From Odontesthes bonariensis (Eukaryota > Chordata > Actinopteri > Atheriniformes > Atherinopsidae): a DNA stretch of 64,000 nt. Shown one piece after another: positions 50,531 to 61,043 of this stretch. The position numbers were made by a program, and so were the translations under genes. The notes beneath the pieces are model-generated. The model was not told the origin of the DNA and did not search any database. It saw only the letters and a list, made by a program, of their open reading frames with translations. How positions within the stretch are numbered: the first letter of the stretch is position 1; the number at the start of each line of letters is the position of its first letter. The stretch is from positions 14,158,436 through 14,222,435 of the forward strand of contig NC_134506.1 of NCBI RefSeq assembly GCF_027942865.1, given 5' to 3'.

Positions 50531-52066
50531 CATGTGATGCGAATCTAAATCTTAACGTCTATTAATTCCTGAATACATGGTCTACGTTACTGTCTGTGGT
50601 TTCAAATTGATTCTTTTGTTTTGTAATAAGAAGACATGATTTTGTTAAAAAAAACAAAACATAATGGAGCAACTTGTTCTTAGACAATACTCACCCTTTT
50701 TAAATGATTTGTGATGGTTTAGGTGGTCTGTTTTTATTTTTATTTTTTATAAATGTTGTTGCTTTTGTTTCATGCAGAGTGACCAACGGAGGGAAAACCA
50801 CCCTCACCAACAGACTGATCAAGAACCTACCCAACTGCTGCGTGGTACATCAGGATGACTTCTTCAAGGTGAGCAGCAAACACCGGCATCTATTTGTATT
50901 ATGTATTTAGTTTACCAAAGGGCTCGCTCTGAGTAACACCAGCTGATGGTTTGTTAACACTTGGCCACTTGTGTTAATAAGTTATAGTCGTGTAATTACG
51001 CTATCTCAGCCTTCCATATAGCAGAGTGTAGCTCTAGTGGAATGTACTTGGGTACATCTTATCAATGTATGTTTCAGCCCCAAGATCAGATTGAAGTTGG
51101 TGAAGATGGCTTTAAGCAGTACGATGGTAAGCCTGGGTTTTTCATGAAAGTGTGTGTGTGTGTTGCCTCATTTGCAATCTGCATGCATTAAAGACAAAGT
51201 TGAACTCTAAACATGTGTTTCTTACTTGCTCTTTGCAATTTTCTGCACACCTCTTCTTTTTTTTTTTTTTTTTCTCCCCCCCCCCCTTTACTTCCTACTT
51301 TTTCTGTAGTCCTTACTGCTCTGGACATGGAAGCCATGATGAGTACAATCTACGCATGGCTGGAGAACCCAGTGAAGTTTGAGAAGTCTCATGGCGTTAA
51401 TAACACCTTGGATACTGAGATTGTGCCAAAGTCTGACCGCAAGGAGGAGGAGGAGACTCACATCCTCATTGTGGAGGGCTTCCTGCTTTACACCTACGAG
51501 TAAGCTCTTACTACATTTCAGTAAAAAATGTTAATCTTACTTTGGAAAGAATCAAATGAAGAGACTAATTTGCCTCTACTCTTGCAGACCTTTGATCGAC
51601 GTGCTTAACCAACGCTACTTTATTTCCATCCCCTATGAAGAATGCAAAAAGAGGAGGTGGTAAGTGCTCAGACTGTCCTTAACTGATGTCTGCAATCTTT
51701 GTGCTTTTTTTTTTTTTCTTAAATGTATATTAATGGTGTTTTGTGTCTGCAGCTCAAGGAACTACCTGGTGCCTGATCCCCCTGGCCTGTTTGATGGCCA
51801 CGTCTGGCCCATGTATTTGAAACACAAGAACATCATGGAGGAATCAGCTGTTGATGTTTGTAAGTTGACATGTTAATGGAGGCTTTTTTTTTTTTAAGTG
51901 TTTCTTCCTCTTTAATGTCTCTGCTGACATTAGTAGAGATGAAAGCACATTACTGATTTAATGTCTGTGTGTTATTACAGTGCAGCTCAATGGAACGTGG
52001 TCAAAGGAGCAAATGTTCAACTTTGTCTACGGCGACATCCTGAATAACATCCAGAACTCTCTTTAA
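50192..52066 (+). CDS. nmrk2: nmrk2, nicotinamide riboside kinase 2
   Basis: Cytosolic kinase that phosphorylates nicotinamide riboside to NMN in NAD salvage; in mammals it is muscle-enriched. Seven coding exons: 50192-50217, 50778-50868, 51078-51126, 51310-51499, 51588-51659, 51753-51859, 51981-52066. These total 621 bp, 206 residues, all in phase. The Walker A loop is GVTNGGKT (G9, K15, T16). HQDDFFKPQDQI holds the Asp pair 35-36 of the active site. [11 protein letters not shown] and PYEECKKRR follow, and [17 protein letters not shown] is the diagnostic NRK block. The C-terminus ends at [10 protein letters not shown] and lacks the longer tail of human NMRK2. The acidic insert before THILIVEGF (KSDRKEEEE) is longer than in human. 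NMRK1 was considered, but the strings [17 protein letters not shown] and [11 protein letters not shown] fit NMRK2 better. Confidence 0.93.
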
Positions 52067-52149
52067 CAAAGGTAATAACATCATCTGCTTGCATTCAGTA
52101 CAAAAGTCTCTTATCCGCACTAGTCACTGATTGTTTTTCTGTGTTGCAG

Positions 52150-52480
52150 GTCATCCGATCGGCTTAAGGAAGCATATACTCAACCTGCAAGCAGAAGACC
52201 GCCTTGCCTTAAGTTTCTACCTGGCAGCTCATTTAGTGGACTGCTACGTTTTTGTAAATGTTTGACAGCATAAAATGCTGGCGTGATTTTTATCTCATAT
52301 TTATTGCTTTGTTACAGCCTACACTCCAAAGAGAGTTTGTGGAAATGTTCACGGGATGGTTGCACTCTGTTGCATATGTTAATAAATGATCCTCCTGCCA
52401 ACCTTGGTGCTCTTGTGATCACTTTAATCAGATGTTTCGTCTCCCAACCCGTTACAATAAAAAGTAGCACAGAGGGAGCG
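52150..52480 (+). other. nmrk2: nmrk2 3' UTR exon with polyadenylation signals
   Basis: The stop codon is followed after six bases by a donor (GTAATA at 52073). An acceptor TGTTGCAG ends at 52149. AATAAA occurs at about 52,380 and 52,456. The junction is so close to the stop that it should not trigger nonsense-mediated decay. Confidence 0.6.
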
Positions 52481-52499
52481 CTACAAAACGTTTCCCGAT

Positions 52500-53560
52500 T
52501 TGTGTAGTCTGACACCTGGAGCCCTGAGAAGCTGCTCAGTTTGGGTCGGAGAGGCTACAGTGAGCAGATGGCCCTCGCTATCTTGCTCCCAGGCAACAGC
52601 TGGTGTTAGCGATAAGCAGAGTCACACGTTTGCCCCCATGACCACACATTTTGGGCACATTTATCTAATTTCAGACCAGGGCAGGCCTGCTTCTCTGGAA
52701 GTACTTCAGAGAAAAAACAACTTGCAGTTGCATTACTTAAGTTGCTTTTAAGCAAGAGTGTTTATTGCATGTCATATTGACAGGGAAATGTATAGTTTAC
52801 ACAACTTAATCTGGATTAATTCTCTGCAGGTAAGGGAAATTTGTATTCATTGGGTATTACAGCAAAAAGCGCCATGAGAATTCAGTTGTTGCCAAAGTTT
52901 CTGTGCTGCAGCATCACTGGATGCACTACTCCTTAGTGTTTATGACAAAGGGACTTTATTTCTAGTTCAGTGACATTTCCAATACAGCCACTGATTTTGT
53001 CTTTCTTGCGATGGATCCATTGTAACAGTTTTACATAAAACCGACGCATAACACACAATTCCCCCCCCCCCCCCCTAAACCATCCTCTCTGTGAAAGGTT
53101 TCGACTGCCTGATATTATTAGCATACTTTTTAAAATTGTGTTCATGTGAATATCCATCTATGGTCACCTTCAGTCTTGTAAAGCACTTCCAACATTAAGA
53201 AATGCGCTATACAAACACTTAAGTATATTATAAAGATGCTAAAGGTTGTAATATACTCCCCTGGTCTGACATGACGGGCTTTTTTGCCTCCACCAAACTT
53301 TTCAAACGTTTTGATTTGCAAAAAACATTCATGTCTGTATTTTCAAGTAACATTTTTTTTTCTTCCCTTTTTCTGATGAACGGCCCCAAATTATGGATCC
53401 ACTTAAACAGATTTAAAGCCAAGAGCACTGTATCTTAACATATATTTAGCCTAGTTTAAGCTATATTACTGCAAATAGTCTGTAAATAACGTTTTGCCAC
53501 TTATAATCACGACTTGCTGCTAAAAACAGAACCCAAAAATCATTTACTTCGATGTATTCT
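52500..53560. other. intergenic, repeat debris only
   Basis: A poly-C run occurs at about 53,059. A tail-like motif (CTTGTAAAGCACTTCC then GCGCTATACAAA) occurs near 53,175-53,215, typical of fish dispersed repeats. No gene is seen. Confidence 0.45.
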
Positions 53561-53639
53561 TTTATTGTAGTTAAAGATTTAAAGGATAACTAAATGGAAG
53601 TAGGCGTATCAAAAATGTTAAAATGATCATTAACGAGAT

Positions 53640-54245
53640 ATTTCTCCATTTCCAGCTTCTCTTAATTTGCTACCTGTAAAATCCAGGATCGAATTAGAAA
53701 TTCTTCACTTATAAAGCTCCTAATAACAAGCTTGATTGTATCTTATAGACCCTATCACTGCTTATTTTCCCAGCGCAGCACCTTGCTCTCAGACTGCAGG
53801 TTTACATGCACTTCTTAGAGTTTCTAAAAGTAAAGCGAGAGGCAGATTCTTCAGTTATGTGGGTTTCGATAGTGGAAACAGCTCCCAGATTGGGAGACAG
53901 ACACACTCTCACCCTTTAAGATCAAACGTAAAACATTTCAAAATGTTTTTATGATAAATCTTACAGTTTGTTCTAGCTTTGAAGACCCAGAACCAATCCC
54001 TTTAGTAAACTGCTACTGGCCTGGACTGCAGGGAAACCTCCCATTAACAACCTTTCCTCACCCTTTTCTCCACTTTTTACTCTCCGTGTATGTATATCCC
54101 AACCTTGTACTAATTGACTTTGTGGTTCTTTTTGAGCCTCAGCTACAATTAACTGGCTGATTTGGGTTGATTCGGATAGTAATTTAGTCTCACGTGCCTT
54201 GAGACGACATATGTTGTGACACACTGCTATATACTTTTCCATTGT
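53640..54245 (+). repeat. degenerate LINE-like 3' region
   Basis: The plus-strand reading contains LLPVKSRIELEILHL, then SQTAGLHALLRVSKSKARG and RFFSYVG. This resembles the C-terminal end of fish non-LTR retrotransposon ORF2, followed by a GCCTTGAGACGACATATGTT tail. Multiple stops show decay. Confidence 0.5.
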
Positions 54246-55639
54246 TTGTAAAACTAGAGAAAAAACGTTTTTAACTAAAAGACAAACAAAACAAAGCTGT
54301 TGCCAGCTAGTCCAATATTATTATTCATATAAGGCAGCTATTTGTGCCCAAATGTGTCGCTGCAGCAGGAGCAATCTAAGCAGAAATCTAAACTAAGCTA
54401 CCACAGAGGTCTGGAGCTATCTGAGTAATGGGTGTGTTGGGCCCCACTGAGACAGTGAAATTGGTTTCACTCTGTTCTTTCTTCACTCTGCTGTAAAAGA
54501 ACATATTATGTAATGCATCCAAATGCGTATGGAAGTAGGTCAAAACTCTGCGTACAGTAAGTTCCAAAAAGTCTCCTGGCCTATATCTTAGAGGGCTTTT
54601 CCTCCTTGTAGTTATGCATAGTCATTCCTGTTTTATTCATTAGAGCTCACTGACAGAGGCTTCTTTTTTAAATGTGTTCTGGATTTATTTTTGTATTAAA
54701 AATTTTACGAGTTGGATTCACCAAAGCATTCCACTGCCCTGCCCTTTGAAACAAAGTGATATTTTTAGAAGCTTTTTCCACTTAATGTACCTTTTTGCAA
54801 CCTTCAGATGTTAATATTACACTTCATGCACGCATGCATGTGTGGAAGCTTGACAACTGGCACAAGTGTTGTATTATTCACAGAGTGCACAGCAGACCGC
54901 TGCTCCCAGACACACTGTGTGACTGTTACCGTGACATTCTCTGCAGGCACAGCAAAGTAAAACAGTGAACATCTGTCTCTGACCATCTGTCTGTTGCATG
55001 TTTTAACGCACCTGTGTTCTGTTTTTAGTTAAGGTTCATATTGTTTTCAGGACATCGAACTGCTCATGTTTAAGCAATCGCTCCATTTTTCTTTCGAGAA
55101 CATTACAACATATTCACACTCAACTTCTGTTTTCTCTGGTGTGGACTGAGAGCGTTCAATCAAATGCTTCACATTGCATCTACTCATTCACTGCCTCTTA
55201 AAAACAAATGCAAGCTAAGCAATTATTTCACTTACAGTCTTGAATATTTTTTGCTCATGTACATTCAAGCTTGAATTAGATAACTTAATCTCATAGGTTG
55301 TTGTAGGTGTTTATTTTGAATAACTCAGGCCACCGCCTTTCTATGTGTACAGTTAGAAGGAGAGTTAGTGAGTGGGAGATCTTATTACAGTCTTATCTTG
55401 CTTGGGAATTTCCCACATCCGACTTCAGTTTCAAGCAGGACAAACACCGGCATATCTAATGCCATCCATTTAAAAAACAATTTAGAAGCTTGGACCCAGC
55501 GGCAGGAATTTTGTGTTGCAAAGTTGCAAGAAGATCAGTTTCTGAATGCTGCGTATGAGAGATTCATGCTCTGCAGTAAGTAATTTGTGAGCCCACGTCC
55601 ACAGATGGTTCAATATGCTTAACTTCGATGCCTAAATTA

Positions 55640-56610
55640 ATTTTGAACAGTGCTGTATAAAGTACTGAAATCTCACACTCAAGTAAAAGTATAGGTACCC
55701 CTCCAAAATATGACTGGTAAAAGTCCAAGTCACTGACTGAAATGTTACTTGAGTTAAAGTCTTAAAGTATTGGAAACGTCTTGTACTTAAGTATGAGAAT
55801 TATTGTAAAAATAGATGTACTTAAGTAATGTAATGAAAAGTATAAGTAAAAAGTAAACAAGGCAAATGCAGTTTGAATGACATTTTTTATATTTTGGTAA
55901 ACTTTGAAGGTCAAATACATTTAAAATCTACACACAACCAAGTGCAGGCAAAATTTAGACCAGGTTTAGACAGAAAATACAAACTTTGTGAACCTTTAAG
56001 TTTTTCTTCTTCAAGTAAGATCAGTGCTGAAAATGAGGCATACATTACACCATTAAGAAAAAAATGAAACACAAGAGGCTGCTACTGTTATTGCCATCAT
56101 TATAAACACAATTTAAAGAAAAACTGAAGCTTATCTGGCATCTGAAGAGGGAGTCCAGTTTGAAACCCCTTCTGTAAACCTTTCTAAAAAATAAATAAAA
56201 TAACTCAGAACAGAAAATGCGGCCAACATCACCAAGAAAAAAAGCTGTTACAATTACTGTACTTCACAAGCTATAGGAGGTGCACACACGACCGGTCATT
56301 ATACAAAAGAAAAAAGAAATTGGAGGGAACTACAGCTTATCTGGCATTTGAAGAGGAAGACCTTTTTTGTAAAACTACCTTAAAACCTAAAAAAGGGGAG
56401 TTTCTGTAAGATAGAATTTCCACGTCTTTGGGCAGGCATAACATGCATGGGGTCAAAACACTGTTGCGTTTTTTTTCTCTCTCTCTCTCTCTCTCTCTTT
56501 TTTGTAACGAGTAACTAAACCGAACAATGAAAATGTATTGGAGTAAAAGTATGTAATTAAGTTCGGAAATATAGTGAAGTAAAAGTGAAAGTTGTCAAAA
56601 AATTTTAATC
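55640..56610. mobile_element. probable non-autonomous hAT-type element rich in AAGTAAAAGTA
   Basis: The left end reads CACTCAAGTAAAAGTATAGG and the right end GGAGTAAAAGTATGTAATTA, with many AGTAAAAGT and ACTTAAGTA units in the terminal regions. These are common at fish hAT MITE ends. A (TC)n run (about 56,476-56,499) is inside. Exact borders are not defined. Confidence 0.5.
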
Positions 56611-57844
56611 CAAAATGACTGTGAACTCATTGTCCTCAGAGGTAAACCTTGATGGAAAAGCTTTGTGTTGATAGAATACGTAAGCCTCTGACATCCATGC
56701 TGTCTCTGGATGACAACAAACCCTGCAGTTTTCTAAACCACACCAACCACCACTCTAAGGGATACGAGGGTTGCAGGACTGGCTCTTACTGGATCTTGTT
56801 TGTGTAAGTTTGTGTACGCCTGCTTTTCTGTCTGTCTGGGTGTGTGTATGAGCATCTGTGCTGCACCCAGCTCTTGCTCTGTCTCCTTACACACCTCGTC
56901 AGTGTGACCAGAAAGCAGAGGAAGCAACAGTCTGCTGTGGTTGACTCAAATAAAGAATATAAACAACCCAATAAATCCTCCCCTCAGACCTCTAACTCCA
57001 TACATTTACGCTTTGAATTATCATATCTCCACCTCACGCAGGTCAGACAGAACACAGCCGTACAACCACTAACCATCCTGGCAGGAGAGGTGACTGCAAC
57101 TCTGTGGCTGCCAGTCTGAAAACAATATCTTTATGTCAGAATTGCAATGTCCTCTTTAACACATTTCTCACCAAAGAAAACAACAAGGACAGGGCTCATT
57201 CATTGGGTCAATTCATTCTTTGCTTTCACCACAGCTACTCTGCTCGACTGAGCCTCATTTACGGCCTACGGGTTGTTTCTATATTTACTCCTTTTTCTGC
57301 AGTCCTAGAGGAGCCATTGTCTCCATAAAAGCTTTATTGACAAGTGGAATTGCTGCAAGGACTTGTTTTGAAAGTGTGAAAGCTGTGCAGGGCTGACATT
57401 TTACCTGTGTGGGGCTGAACTGAAAACATGTACTGCGGTTAACCCACTCCGTCTGTGTTTACACTGAGTGGAACTAGCCTGGGAGATTATACCACAGTGC
57501 AGACACAACAAGACACTGAATAACACTTACAGAGGATTAGATATTAAACTGGGAAAAGATGCTGTGGGAAGGTTCTAAGATTATTTTTATCAGTAAAAGT
57601 AACAATAACAATATGCAGAAATAGCCATTATTTACATTGACTTTTAAGCTTTTGTTGAAATAAAGTTAGACGAGCAAAGTATTCTCCAACATGCTGTTTT
57701 TGTTTTTGAAATACTACATGTATTTCAACTGATGTCCTCTGATTAAGCTGGGGATTGTTGGGAAATATGCACCTTCTAAATCCGATGCTATTTTATCATA
57801 AACCTTCCATTTAAATGCCTATTTTTGAATTGAAAAAAAATTAA

Positions 57845-57977
57845 CTAACTGTGATGGACTGGCGGCCTGTCCAGGGTGTACCCTGCCTCTCGCCCATTGA
57901 CTGCTGGGATAGGCTCCAGCCCCCCCGCGACCCGACCGGCGGATTCAGCGGTATAGAAAATGGATGGATGGATGGAC
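57845..57977. repeat. LINE/SINE 3' tail with (ATGG)n
   Basis: It reads TGATGGACTGGCGGCCTGTC, then GGGATAGGCTCCAGC and CGACCC, ending AAAATGGATGGATGGATGG. This is the widespread teleost tail shared by L2/CR1-type LINEs and dependent SINEs. Only the tail is present. Confidence 0.8.
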
Positions 57978-58039
57978 AAAAAAAAACTAAACAAAAATAA
58001 AACTGTAATCTTGCAATCTATAATGCACTAATATGACAC

Positions 58040-58500
58040 AGTGGTGAAGAGGACCCAAATGCAGCCTGACAGACAGGCAGAGTAAAGAAAATCTTTCTTA
58101 AAGTAAAAACAGAAAGTGCTGCAGTAGCCGCCAGATAATCCAAAAACAGAGACAAACCTTACAGGAACTCATAGTGAGGCATAAATCAGGAAACACGACT
58201 GAAACAACTATGAGGCACTAAAGTAGCTGGCACTAAAGTAGCAAGGGAGTATTTATAAAGAGGGAGTTAATGATAAAGTAAGGGTAAGTGTGGTAATAGC
58301 TAACTGAATCCATGTGTACAAGGAAAGCAGAAAGTAAGACTATCTGAGACGATTCAAGGAACAGACCAATGGAAAAAACAAGAATGCAGAAGATGAAACA
58401 AAACAGAAAAAACAACCTTAACTTAACCAAGCCTGATACGGAAAAAATAGACATCAGAACAAAAAACTTGACAAAAACACCATGGACTGTGACAGAGTTT
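58040..58500. repeat. dispersed A-rich repeat (low confidence)
   Basis: It contains GGACCCAAATGCAGCCTGAC and a long A-rich tract, similar in design to 30,520-31,080. It is probably a fragment of a non-autonomous DNA element. Ends are not clear. Confidence 0.35.
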
Positions 58501-59339
58501 TAGAAATTCCCTTGATTAAAATCTACTTTTATGACTTTTGCAAATCAATGTTTCTGCTTTCACATCCCTGGGTATCAAATAGTCCGACAGCAAACCTGAC
58601 AGTAAATAACATCTCAGAAGGGAAACAATAGTGCAAATGCACAAACTCATTTAAAGTACTTTATGTTAATTTATTGCATGATAGAAGCTGATCATATTTT
58701 ATATCTGAAATTTGCTAAGCAACTGTTGCATAGATAAGATGTTTTGGAGTCAGAGAGAGAGGATCTTAATCTGAAATGTTGTGAAAGTAATAAAATTTTA
58801 AAAAAGTTTTTAAAAAATGTGTTTTTAGCTGGTTCCCATCCATGTTCTAAGCTGAAAAAAACATTAAATGTTAAATTGTTGTTTTGGAAAGCTTTGGTGG
58901 TTACATGGTAAACTGTTGTGCTAAAATAGAGACTCCCTACCATCTGTTGAGTCACAAAAACCTAATTACAAACGTTCTCCATGCCCACTTATCCAGACCT
59001 GCGTATGGAGAGTTATATAAGACTCGGTTGAGAAGGGAAAGTAACCTCATTCACTGTCACTCTAGACAAAAACATGAGAGATATATTTTCCAGAGCTGCT
59101 GGTCGAACTTTTCACATGGTCCTCAGCGTGCATGAACATTACCACACCAACCAAATGGTAAAACCTGGAAATAATAATATCATTCAGCCATGCTCGGTGT
59201 GGGCTCAAGGACCATATCCTGTTGTGGTGGGTCTGGGAGAGGCTTGGAGCTGCCAGTCTGAAGCAGACCACAGCCTCCCACTCCTCACCCATCTGAATCA
59301 CTGTTTACTTAGACAGGAAGGCCGCCTGCTACAGCATCA

Positions 59340-59340
<1 letters not shown>

Positions 59341-59373
<33 letters not shown>
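59341..59373. repeat. (CTG)n trinucleotide repeat
   Basis: About ten CTG triplets. They fall in a 102-residue plus-strand ORF (59074-59382), where they would encode poly-Leu. That ORF has no other recognisable feature and is not called a gene. Confidence 0.9.
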
Positions 59374-59375
<2 letters not shown>

Positions 59376-60858
59376 AGTCTGACTCGTTTGTGGCTTTGGG
59401 GGGATGGGGGGTGGGGGTTGTGTTTTCCCTGACGGCCAACTTTCTAAAAGTAGAGACAAGTTCAAACCAAATGCTTGCAGACAACAAGAGCCCGGCCTCG
59501 GAAACCACTACGTGTCTGAGCTGTCTACCTCTGAGGGCTTTAACGCCCCCACCTTCTGGAAGAACAGAGCCCTATTCAATCACAGCAATGACTAAAAAGC
59601 AGATAATGTCAGAGATTCAGTCTATAACATACAACTTCAGTTCCAAAAAGGTACATTTAGAGATGGAGATAAAAGATCAATCCAGTTATCTCCAAACAAC
59701 TCAAACTTTAACTGGAAAAAGTTCAAAGTATGAATTTGAAACTGAGAAATGTTATGTTTCTGTAATCATTTATACTTATTATGAATTTGGCTCCAGCAAC
59801 ATGTTTCCAAAAAAGTTGGGACAGGGGCTATAAAAGACCAAAAACATTGTACGCATCTAACAACTTGTTACGTTAACTGGCAGCAGGCTAATTACAAGAT
59901 TTTGTGCATAAAAAAAAAGAACATATCTCAAAGAGGAGGGTTCACCACTGTATGAAAGACGGTGTGTGGGCAAATTCACCATCAAAGAACAATGTTTATA
60001 GATTCAAAATTACACAAAATTCAGAGATTTTCTTCATCTTTGGCTCATAATACAACTCAAAGGGGAACATGTTGTTAAAGATCACACTGGTTGTGATCTT
60101 TAGCCTCTCAGACAGCACTGACTGCATTAAATTGAGACATGATTCAGTAATGACTCAGGGACACAAACCATTGTCAGTGAACACAGCTCATCACTTTATC
60201 CAAAAAAATAATGATTAAAACTCAGTCATGAAAAGACAAAAGCGTATTTAAGGTCCACAGATGCTCAAGCCATATCCGGGCCTGATCTCAAGATTAAGTT
60301 GAGTAGCTTTCTGTCTTTTAAATGACCATTTGAAATTGTTATTTAAATATCATAAAAGGCGTATTTTATTAGTTAAATGGGAGAGGGGCCAACCAGCTTG
60401 TTATCAGCACAAAATTCATTAGCCAGCACAATGATGGCATACGGTGCATTACTCCACACGGAATAGGCCATTTAAACATCTCTGAAAGCTCCATTAATGC
60501 ACAAATAAATATTTGATTTATTTTTCAGGGAAGGCCAAACCTCCTTCTGCATGTGTTACAATATGGCTTTGTTATGTAACAGAGTCCAGGTGCTAAACTT
60601 ACCTGCCTGCAATTCATATCTGTCAGGCTGGCATATACAGAGAGAAGCCATGCAAGCACGGGGACAACATGCCCAAACTCTGCTCAGTGTACGATTTAAA
60701 TGATTTTTCAATGAATGCAGACTGTTTTGCAGTTTTTATTTACATTTTACAGTGTTCAAGCAGTTTTTGTTGGAAAGAGTGTTGTATTACATTGACAAAA
60801 TATGAAAACGAACGCACTTTCTGTTGAAAGAAAAGTGACTTAAAAGTTTCAAATGAGG

Positions 60859-61030
60859 TTGCAGTCTGTGGCGTAGTGGGTACAGCAGCTGGCCCCTGTT
60901 CGAATCCTGCATCGGACGGCCCTTTGCTGCGTGTTATTCCTCCTCTCTCTGCCCCCTGCTTCCTGTCTCTCTTAACTGTCCTATATAATAAAGGCATAAA
61001 AAGCCCCAGAAAAATCATTAAAAAAAAAAA
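60859..61030 (+). mobile_element. tRNA-derived SINE with target duplications
   Basis: The tRNA-like head has an A-box region (GTGGCGTAGTGGGTACAGC) and a B box GTTCGAATCC (60898-60907), followed by a tRNA-unrelated body and a poly-A tail. GTTTCAAATGAGG occurs immediately before (60846-60858) and after (61031-61043) as a target duplication. Confidence 0.88.
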
Positions 61031-61043
61031 GTTTCAAATGAGG

